A stretch of DNA of 48,233 bases from Chloroflexota bacterium (GTDB lineage: Bacteria; Chloroflexota; Limnocylindria; Limnocylindrales; CSP1-4). Position numbers and translations under genes: made by a program. Each line of letters begins with the position of its first letter. Position 1 is the first letter of the stretch. The notes under the pieces were generated by a model. That model did no database searches. It was not told the DNA's origin and worked only from the letters and a program-made list of their open reading frames with translations. The stretch is taken from contig JARDZW010000003.1 of NCBI GenBank assembly GCA_029240655.1, positions 1 to 48,233 on the forward strand, given 5' to 3'. Of this stretch, positions 37,306 to 44,689 are shown piece after piece.

Positions 37306-38496
37306 ATGGTCACGCCGACGGGATCGGATCACCCTTCGCCTCTCGCGACAACGGGCCCGACACGACCGCGCCGGCCGCGCTGGCTGTGGGCCGCCGGCCT
37401 GGGCGCCGTTCTGATCGTGGCGCTTGTGCCCGCGCTCCCCGCGTCGACTCCGACCGGCCCGGAACGTACCCCGGGGTCGCCTGGTCCTTCGACCCCGAGT
37501 GATCGCCCAACGACTCGGCAGCCTGGCTACCTGACGGATCCTGTCGGGCTCCGCCAGCGGGCCGGGCTCGCGCGCCAGGGGGTCGAACCGTACGCGTCCG
37601 CGATGGCCGATCTGCTTGATTGGGCGGAGCAGGCGGTCGACCGGTCACCAGACCCCGCCGAACGATTACGGATCAAGGGGACGGAAGGTCCATTCGTAGA
37701 GGACACCGCAGCGGCCTACGGGTTGGCACTGGCCTGGGCGGTGACCGGTGACGACACGTACGCGGAAGCCGCCGCGCGCTTCATCATGGCGTGGGTCGAC
37801 ACGACGGTCTCGACGGAGCGAACGTGTCCGGATGACGGCGCGTGCCAGACGTCTCTGATCATCAGCCGGACGGTCCCCGGTTTCGTCTTCGCGGCGGATC
37901 TCCTCGAAGGGTCGGCTTTCCTGACCGCGGACGAAGAAGAGCGCCTTCGTCGCTGGCTGCGCGACCTGATCCTCCCGACTGCCTCGGAGCTGGACAACAA
38001 CTGGGGTGACGCCGGGACGTTCACACGGATCGTGCTGACCGACTACCTGGGCGATCAAGCCGGGTTCGAGGCGGCGATCGGGAAATGGCGCGAGTTGATG
38101 GACCTCGTCGCAGCCGACGGTCACATACCCGAAGAGGTCGCCCGGGGCCGCGCCGGCCTGGGCTACACCCAGGAGGCGCTCGACTACAAGGTCGCAGCCG
38201 CCGCCATCGCCGACCGCCGTGCCGTGGACCTGTGGAGCTACGTCGGGGCCGAGGGCGGCTCTCTAAAACCCGCCATCGACTACCTTGCAAGGTACATGAC
38301 GGACCACACGGACTGGCCCTGGAGCGAACGCGTTCGGCGTCGCGCCCCGAGCGCCTTCTGGGAGATCGCCTACGCCAAGTGGCAGGAGGCCTCGTATGAG
38401 CCCCTGGTCGCGGAGCGCCGGCCGCACGGTCACGTGGGCCATTCCGCCGTCCGCTGGACCACGCTCACGAACGGCGTGCCGTTCGGCGACCCGTGA
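37306..38496 (+). CDS. Exported alginate-lyase-like protein
   Basis: N-terminal TM (WLWAAGLGAVLIVALVPALP), TAAAYGLALAWAVTGDDTYAEAAARFIMAWVDT, ASELDNNWGDAGTFTRIVLTDYLGDQAGFEAAIGKWR. Confidence 0.82.
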   Translation: MVTPTGSDHPSPLATTGPTRPRRPRWLWAAGLGAVLIVALVPALPASTPTGPERTPGSPGPSTPSDRPTTRQPGYLTDPVGLRQRAGLARQGVEPYASAMADLLDWAEQAVDRSPDPAERLRIKGTEGPFVEDTAAAYGLALAWAVTGDDTYAEAAARFIMAWVDTTVSTERTCPDDGACQTSLIISRTVPGFVFAADLLEGSAFLTADEEERLRRWLRDLILPTASELDNNWGDAGTFTRIVLTDYLGDQAGFEAAIGKWRELMDLVAADGHIPEEVARGRAGLGYTQEALDYKVAAAAIADRRAVDLWSYVGAEGGSLKPAIDYLARYMTDHTDWPWSERVRRRAPSAFWEIAYAKWQEASYEPLVAERRPHGHVGHSAVRWTTLTNGVPFGDP

Positions 38497-38498
38497 GG

Positions 38499-38768
38499 TC
38501 AGACGTGCGCGATGCGATACCAGCTGACGACGACGGCCACCATCGTCATCCCGATGACGAAGATGCCTTCCAGCGCCTCGTCGGGTCCATCTGGGAGCAG
38601 GTCGACCTGGACGACGAGGGCCGCGAACGCGGCGACCAGACCGGCGGCGATGCCCAGGCCGACCTGGAGCCGATTGACCTGCCCCTTCCGCGACATGATC
38701 GCGCGGGCTCCGACGGTAGCGCCGACCGCGGCCAAGCCGACGATCATGAGCACGACGACGTACTGCAC
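38499..38768 (-). CDS. Small membrane protein, three predicted TM segments
   Basis: GTG at 38768: VQYVVVLMIVGLAAVGATVGARAIMSRKGQVNRLQVGLGIAAGLVAAFAALVVQVDLL...GIFVIGMTMVAVVVSWYRIAHV; start uncertain. Confidence 0.6.
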   Translation of the reverse strand: MQYVVVLMIVGLAAVGATVGARAIMSRKGQVNRLQVGLGIAAGLVAAFAALVVQVDLLPDGPDEALEGIFVIGMTMVAVVVSWYRIAHV

Positions 38769-38776
38769 AGATGCAT

Positions 38777-38792
38777 GGTACGACTTCGTACC
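38777..38792. promoter_or_regulatory. 16-bp near-perfect palindrome in a divergent intergenic region (possible operator)
   Basis: GGTACGA-CT-TCGTACC between the genes starting at 38768 (-) and 38888 (+). Confidence 0.4.
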
Positions 38793-38887
38793 GCACGGAA
38801 CGATGCCGCCCCCTTCGCCGTGGCCTCGACCTTCACGTATCGCTCCGGCGCGCCTCCACACTGCCCTCCGGGCATCGAAGTGCGTTG

Positions 38888-40852
38888 ATGCGCGGCGGTC
38901 GTTGGCTCGCGGCGATCGGTGTCGGGCTCGTCGGGGTGACCCTGATCGCGATGTTCATCTTGACGCCGGATGGTCCGCGCCGGCCCCAAACGTCATTCGC
39001 CTTGCCCACGGTGTCACCGATCGCGGGTGCAAGCCGAGGCCCGCTCGCACCGCTCGAGGAGTCGGTCACCGTCGTCGACGGGCTGTACGACGATGGCTTG
39101 GACCGAGCCGTGAGAGCGCCGACCCGGCACAAGAACCAGAGCAAGCTCTTCTTCGCCCATGGGAGCTGGTGGGGTGTGCTGCACGAGCCGACCTCGCGAG
39201 AGGCTCGCATCCACCGGCTGGACTGGACGACGCAGCGATGGCATGACACCGGAGTCATCGTGGACGAGCGGCCGTATGCCCGAGCCGATGTCCTCTTTGC
39301 CGACGACACGCTGTACGTCGCCAGCGGGGGATCGAGCGAGTCGCCGGCACACGCGGTCCGGGTCCTGGTATTCACCTTCGATCCCGCGACGAGCCGCTGG
39401 TCCCCGGCACCGGATTTCCCGGTGGTCGTGAGTGAAGCCGGCGTGGAGTCACCATTGATCGAGCGGTCTCCAAGCGGCGTCCTCTGGGTGTCGTACATCG
39501 CCGCCGGACGTCTCCAGGTCGCGCATTCCCTGGACGATACCCACCGCTGGACGCCGCCCTTCCTCCCGAACGTGGCGAACACCTCCGTCCAGACCGATCA
39601 GGTCGGAATGACGGCCGTCGGGGACGAACTCCTTCTCCTGTGGAGCAACCAGAGGGACGAGTCGATCTACGCCACGAGCCACTTCGATGGCGATTCCGAC
39701 GACGCCTGGAGCGAGGTGATCACGGTCGTCGGCGGGTTCCTTGCCGCGGACAATCACCTCAACGTTCGGGCGTTGCCCGACGGTCGAGTCTTCGCGGTGA
39801 CCAAGACCTCCCTTGACACGCTCCCCACTCGTCAGCCCGGCTGGGACCAGGTGCTCCTGCTCGATCGCGCCGACGGGCAGTGGTCCCGTCAGCAGTTTGG
39901 CCAGATCCGCGACAAGCACACGCGCCCGATCGTCGTTCTAGATGCCGAGCATGGGGAAGCGCTCGTATTCGCGACTGCGCCCACGTCAGGTGGCGCCATC
40001 TACCTCAAGCACACGGGGTTCGATGACATCCGCTTCCCGGTCGGGCAAGGCGAGGTCGCGATCCAGGTGGACGGGCTCACCGAGATCAATGACGCGACAT
40101 CCACCAAGCAGCCGGTCGGGTCCTCGACCGGCCTGCTGGTCCTGGCATCCGACGATCCGACAGGCCGCTATGTGCACCTCGCAGCCTCACTCGGCGGGGT
40201 GCCTCCCGGACGGTCGCCGGGATCACCGCCGGATGGACCCGAGCCGGCGCCCGCCCAGCCGACCGACCTCCTCGTCGAGACCTACGACGCGTTCAAGGTC
40301 GATGATCCGGTCCAGCCCCTGTGGGACGCTCCGGCCTCACGGGCGAACGGAACGATCGCATACGTGCGGCGGGCGGATCAGGACATCGCGATCCGCCTCA
40401 GGACGGACGGGAAGGGCGAGTTACGACCGTGCCGCAAGATCGGCGCGACGGGCACGGGCACCGTCACGATCGCCGCGGACGTCCGCCTCGACGGTCAGGG
40501 CCCAGCGGACACCACGCTTCTCTTTGCGCGCGGTGAGGGGGCGGAGCTCGGTGGCATCCGGGCAGACCAGGAGCGGCGGGTCCGCGTGTCGAGCGGTGAC
40601 GGCCGCGAGACCACGAACGTTCGGCTCCAACGAGGTGCGTTCTACCGCGCGGAGCTGTCGCTCGACATCGATGCCCGGACCATCGACATCCAGTTGGCCG
40701 ACGCCGATGGCCGCGTCCTCGTCGAGCGCATCGGCCTCCCGTGGCGTGCCCCGGGCTCGATGGTGGTGGACGCTGTGTGCGTGGCCGCTCCGGGCGGCCG
40801 GGCAGGCCTCGGGATGACGTTCGACGACGTGCGGGTCAGGCGCTTGCCCTAG
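38888..40852 (+). CDS. Exported protein with sialidase/beta-propeller-like domain plus C-terminal concanavalin-like region
   Basis: N-terminal TM signal (WLAAIGVGLVGVTLIAMFILTPD); KLFFAHGSWWGVLHE...ARADVLFADDTLYVASGG...DNHLNVRALPDGRVFAVTKTS...DKHTRPIVVLD; paralogous to 44690-47185. Confidence 0.8.
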   Translation: MRGGRWLAAIGVGLVGVTLIAMFILTPDGPRRPQTSFALPTVSPIAGASRGPLAPLEESVTVVDGLYDDGLDRAVRAPTRHKNQSKLFFAHGSWWGVLHEPTSREARIHRLDWTTQRWHDTGVIVDERPYARADVLFADDTLYVASGGSSESPAHAVRVLVFTFDPATSRWSPAPDFPVVVSEAGVESPLIERSPSGVLWVSYIAAGRLQVAHSLDDTHRWTPPFLPNVANTSVQTDQVGMTAVGDELLLLWSNQRDESIYATSHFDGDSDDAWSEVITVVGGFLAADNHLNVRALPDGRVFAVTKTSLDTLPTRQPGWDQVLLLDRADGQWSRQQFGQIRDKHTRPIVVLDAEHGEALVFATAPTSGGAIYLKHTGFDDIRFPVGQGEVAIQVDGLTEINDATSTKQPVGSSTGLLVLASDDPTGRYVHLAASLGGVPPGRSPGSPPDGPEPAPAQPTDLLVETYDAFKVDDPVQPLWDAPASRANGTIAYVRRADQDIAIRLRTDGKGELRPCRKIGATGTGTVTIAADVRLDGQGPADTTLLFARGEGAELGGIRADQERRVRVSSGDGRETTNVRLQRGAFYRAELSLDIDARTIDIQLADADGRVLVERIGLPWRAPGSMVVDAVCVAAPGGRAGLGMTFDDVRVRRLP

Positions 40853-40869
40853 GGATCAGACGCGGCCGC

Positions 40870-42033
40870 TCACGGCCCTTCGATGAACGAGGCATGGTCG
40901 AACAGGACGCTGCCGGTGTATGCGCCTGGCAGTTCGATGAGGAGCGTCGACGACGGGTCATCGATCAGGGCTGTGAATCGCATCGTCGCGACGGTCGGTG
41001 TCGGACCGATCTCGACGGTAGCGGTCCCGTGGGTCTCCTGATGCGTTCCCACCACGCGCAGCCGGATGGACCGCGCAGTCGATGCGACGGCGACGACTTG
41101 GACCGTGTATCCCTCGCCGGCCGTGATATCGATCGGGCCCTGCCTGAGGACGACCATCGATCCGGCGGGATCCGACGCAGTGATCTCCAACCGCAAGGAG
41201 CTTGCCCCCGAACCGGACAACGGTGCGTCGGTGGCCGCCGAGACCAGGACGCCCGGCGTCGCGGTGATCTCCCAGTGGTTCACGCCTTCTTCGAAGCCGC
41301 CGTCCCGGAGGCGCTCCGTGACGTCCGCGCGTGGCGAGCCCAGGCCCGGCGAGATCGACGGCCCGGCGGACCCGCCCGACGGCGCACCGGACGGACCGGG
41401 GCCGCTGGACGCTGAGGCTCCCGGTGGTGGGCTCTGGGACGGGGGAGCCGAAGCCGACGGTCCGGCCAGGATGGACAACAGCCTCTCACCGATGCCCGGT
41501 AGATCGACGAACAGGTCGATGATCTCTTCGGCTGCTTCGCGGTACGGCACGTCACTCGTGATCGACGTGTCCAGGGCGCGGTCGACGGCCGTCGCTGACT
41601 CCGCGTAGATGATCTCGAGCTGCGCGCCGACCGTCCGGAAGGCCGGGTCCATGCTCAACGCACTCGCGCGGTCGATGGCCGGTTTCGCCTGGGTGCTGAT
41701 GCGACGCAGGACTGAGGCGATCTCCGAGCCGCGCAGATTGGATCCGGCCAGGATCTCCTGCAGCTTCCGCCGTTCCTCGATCAACCGGTCGTTGATCTCC
41801 AGGATCGCAAGAACGTCAGCACGGCGCGGATCCGGAGTCGGCTCGGCCACGTCCGGAGAGATGCTCGGTCCGACGCGCGGCGTCCCGTCCGGCACGACCC
41901 CGGGATTGCCCGCGCCGGTGGGCAGGCCGAAGACAGCCACAGAGCCGTACAGCAACATCGCGATCAGGACCGCGACGAGTTCGGGCCCGGGCACGCGGGC
42001 GCCGATCCCCGTTCCAGCAGGTCGGCTCGTCAT
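40870..42033 (-). CDS. Membrane-anchored protein with C-terminal carbohydrate-binding-like domain
   Basis: N-terminal TM (ELVAVLIAMLLYGSVAVFGLP), Pro/Ser-rich linker, then LRDGGFEEGVNHWEITATPGVLVSAATDAPLSGSGASSLRLEI (CBM-like opening). Confidence 0.75.
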   Translation of the reverse strand: MTSRPAGTGIGARVPGPELVAVLIAMLLYGSVAVFGLPTGAGNPGVVPDGTPRVGPSISPDVAEPTPDPRRADVLAILEINDRLIEERRKLQEILAGSNLRGSEIASVLRRISTQAKPAIDRASALSMDPAFRTVGAQLEIIYAESATAVDRALDTSITSDVPYREAAEEIIDLFVDLPGIGERLLSILAGPSASAPPSQSPPPGASASSGPGPSGAPSGGSAGPSISPGLGSPRADVTERLRDGGFEEGVNHWEITATPGVLVSAATDAPLSGSGASSLRLEITASDPAGSMVVLRQGPIDITAGEGYTVQVVAVASTARSIRLRVVGTHQETHGTATVEIGPTPTVATMRFTALIDDPSSTLLIELPGAYTGSVLFDHASFIEGP

Positions 42034-42800
42034 CGAGCGACACGCTCCGTGTCTGGGCCGCCCACCGCCAGGGCGTCCTCGAGCTGACGGCCGGAGGCGC
42101 CGGCGAGACTTCCGATCGCGAAGGACAGACCGCCTTCCGAGTCGCTTACCACCAGGCGATCCTGGATCACCGTCGCGGTCACGCGTTCGAGCGAGCACTC
42201 GACGGCGACGACCGAAGGATCGCTATCCAAGGGGCCCATCAGTCGAAGGATCGCGCCGTGGCGAACGATGGCGTAGCGCGATCCCAGGACCAGCCTCGCC
42301 GTCCCGCCGAAGTACACCCCGGTGGCCAGGATCTCCGGAGGTTCGATCGGCGCCGAGGAATCGGGTGCCGTGGCAGGGAACCGCGACACGGGCGGGGTGG
42401 TAGCCAGCCGATCGGCCAGAGTGACCGGCGGGTCAGGCCGCACCAGCCGCGGCCGGGGCGGCGCGCGATCTACCGATCGCGGCTCCAGGGGGGTCATCAG
42501 TTCCGCCGAGGGCGGTTCAATGGCCTCCGCCGGTGTGGCGTCGGTGGATCCCCGTCGTCCGAACTCCAGGCCGCACGTCCCGCACCGCGACGGCCACCCT
42601 CGGACCGCCGTGTCGCAGGCGAGGCACCGTCCAGGGGGTGCCAGCGCCAGAAGCAGCAAAGCGATCGGGCCCAGCAGGCTCCCAAGGACGAGCCACGTCA
42701 AGGGCTGGCGACTGCGGCGCGTCGCATACCAGCCCGCCAACGGGCCGAAGACGGCGGCCGAGACGATCAGGAGACTGCTGATTCCAAGGAGGTCGTTCAA
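42030..42800 (-). CDS. Membrane protein with zinc ribbon and possible PH-like C-terminal domain
   Basis: Two TM segments, CLACDTAVRGWPSRCGTCGLEFG zinc ribbon, TGVYFGGTARLVLGSRYAIVRHGAILRLMGPL; stop overlaps the next start (ATGA). TTG start at 42800 is tentative. Confidence 0.65.
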   Translation of the reverse strand: MNDLLGISSLLIVSAAVFGPLAGWYATRRSRQPLTWLVLGSLLGPIALLLLALAPPGRCLACDTAVRGWPSRCGTCGLEFGRRGSTDATPAEAIEPPSAELMTPLEPRSVDRAPPRPRLVRPDPPVTLADRLATTPPVSRFPATAPDSSAPIEPPEILATGVYFGGTARLVLGSRYAIVRHGAILRLMGPLDSDPSVVAVECSLERVTATVIQDRLVVSDSEGGLSFAIGSLAGASGRQLEDALAVGGPDTERVAR

Positions 42801-42984
42801 TCGTGTACCGGGGTTACGGGGCTTCGGGAATCGGTGGACGAGTGTACCGCGAGACCGACGTAAGCCCGGCGCGGGGTAGGCCGGTACTTTCATACGGTGC
42901 GCATGGGCACCGGAAAACACTTGTCGGGGCATCCGCGCGCCCGATCCGTGCCTGACGGGCGGGCCTTACAGACGCATAACTGGC

Positions 42985-43013
42985 TTGTAACGGGGACCGC
43001 CCCACCCTAGACT
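42985..43013 (+). promoter_or_regulatory. Candidate sigma70-type promoter (TTGTAA-17 nt-TAGACT) for the sugar transferase
   Basis: TTGTAA at 42985-42990 and TAGACT at 43008-43013 with exactly 17 nt spacing, in the intergenic region before 43139. Confidence 0.5.
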
Positions 43014-43068
43014 TTAGTCCTGATCCTCGGCCACGGGGACCGGTACGAATCTCCGGTAAGCGATCTCC

Positions 43069-43094
43069 AGAATCGCCCCGATTCTCCGATTCGG
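43069..43094 (+). promoter_or_regulatory. Leader hairpin with an alternative pairing partner
   Basis: AGAATCG-CCC-CGATTCT (7-bp perfect stem) directly followed by a second CGATTC copy in CCGATTCGG, so AGAATCG can pair two ways. Confidence 0.35.
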
Positions 43095-43138
43095 CCAGGC
43101 CTTGGCGATGCGATCAAGCAGATGATTGGGGGAGCCGC

Positions 43139-44542
43139 GTGATTCGCCGATATGTGACGGTGCTTCGCCTTGCCTTGATGGCGGCGGACGCTGCATCGTC
43201 GCTGGTCTTATTTGCCGCGATCTCGACGATCGTTCTTGGCCCTGATTGGCGCGCGGGCTGGGAGCAGAGCACGCAGACCGACGGCATCATCCCGGCCCTC
43301 GCGTATGCGTTGGCCTGGATCAGCGCATCTTGGCTCGTCGGGCTGTATCGCCCTCGTGCGCTCTGGACCATGCTCGGCGACCTGCGCGAGATCGTTCGGC
43401 TGGGAGCCACGGTCGCGTCCGCGACGATCATCGTCATCTTTGCCTTGAACCTCGACGAGGTCAGCCGGCCGCTGATGGTGTCGCTGTTCGTAGCGCAGAT
43501 GGCTGTCACGTTCGTCTCGCGCGTGCTGATCCGGAAGACCTTCGGCTGGCTCCGCATCCGCGGCTACAACACCCGACAGCTGCTCATCCTCGGGACCGGT
43601 GACGCCGCCCAGAACTTCGCCAAGCTCGTCGAGCGCCACCCGGATCTGGGACTCGACATCATCGGCTTCCTGCGGCCGCATGAGCGCGGACCCGTCAGCG
43701 TGGATGGCCCGATCCTTGGGAACCTCGATGATCTGGAGCGGTTGTTCCGCGAAGAGGTCATCGATGAGGTCGCGATCTGCCTCCCGGTCAACGATTGGGA
43801 GTTCATCGATCCAGTGACGGTGCTCTGCCGTGAGGAGGGCAAACCGGTACGGATCCCGTTGGCCGACATCGGGCTGGCCTGGTTCTCCGGCCGGGTGGAA
43901 GACCTCGACGGGATCCCGGTGCTGTCACATATCCACGTCCCAGACCAGGCCCTTGCCATGTTCGCCAAGCGGCTGGTCGACATCGCGCTCTCCACGCTGG
44001 GCCTCATCGTTCTCAGCCCGCTGTTCCTCACCGTCGCAGCCGCGATGATCCTCACGGAGGGCCGGCCGGTCTTCTTCCGACAGGTTCGAGTGGGCCTCCA
44101 CGGACGGAAGTTCACCATGGTCAAGTTCCGCACGATGGTTGCCGACGCGGAGGAGCGCTACGCCGAGGTCGCGGCGATGTCGGACACGCAGGGTGCCGCG
44201 TTCAAGATGACCAACGACCCGCGGATCACGCGCATCGGCGCCTTCCTGCGCAAGACGAGTATCGATGAGCTGCCACAGCTCTGGAACGTCCTGCGCGGCG
44301 AGATGAGCATCGTCGGACCCCGCCCGGCGCCGCCCCGCGAGGTCGCCGAGTACGACCTCTGGCATCGGCGTCGTCTCTCGGTGAAACCGGGGATCACCGG
44401 TCTCTGGCAGGTCGAGGCTCGCATGGACGAGAGCTTCGACCGACGTGCCAGCCTGGATCTCAGCTACATCGACGGCTGGTCGATGTGGCTTGACCTCAAG
44501 ATCATCGTCCGGACCCTCCCGGCGATGCTCCAGGGTCGCTGA
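43139..44542 (+). CDS. Undecaprenyl-phosphate sugar phosphotransferase (priming glycosyltransferase, WbaP/WcaJ-like)
   Basis: [159 protein letters not shown] before GTG. Confidence 0.97.
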   Translation: MIRRYVTVLRLALMAADAASSLVLFAAISTIVLGPDWRAGWEQSTQTDGIIPALAYALAWISASWLVGLYRPRALWTMLGDLREIVRLGATVASATIIVIFALNLDEVSRPLMVSLFVAQMAVTFVSRVLIRKTFGWLRIRGYNTRQLLILGTGDAAQNFAKLVERHPDLGLDIIGFLRPHERGPVSVDGPILGNLDDLERLFREEVIDEVAICLPVNDWEFIDPVTVLCREEGKPVRIPLADIGLAWFSGRVEDLDGIPVLSHIHVPDQALAMFAKRLVDIALSTLGLIVLSPLFLTVAAAMILTEGRPVFFRQVRVGLHGRKFTMVKFRTMVADAEERYAEVAAMSDTQGAAFKMTNDPRITRIGAFLRKTSIDELPQLWNVLRGEMSIVGPRPAPPREVAEYDLWHRRRLSVKPGITGLWQVEARMDESFDRRASLDLSYIDGWSMWLDLKIIVRTLPAMLQGR

Positions 44543-44670
44543 CCGGACGACGGCGACACCCACTCGCGCGCCGCCACGGTCGACGGATCGAGCCAGGTAC
44601 CCTGATCATCGAGCGCTGCACCGACGCCAGGGGTCGAGCCGTCTTCGGCGATGGCCCGCTCGAGCCTGGT

Positions 44671-44687
44671 GTCGCCCGGCTGGCGAC
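44671..44687. terminator. Hairpin between convergent genes
   Basis: GTCGCC-cggct-GGCGAC in the gap between the + gene ending at 44542 and the - gene ending at 44690; no U tract. Confidence 0.3.
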
Positions 44688-44689
44688 CG

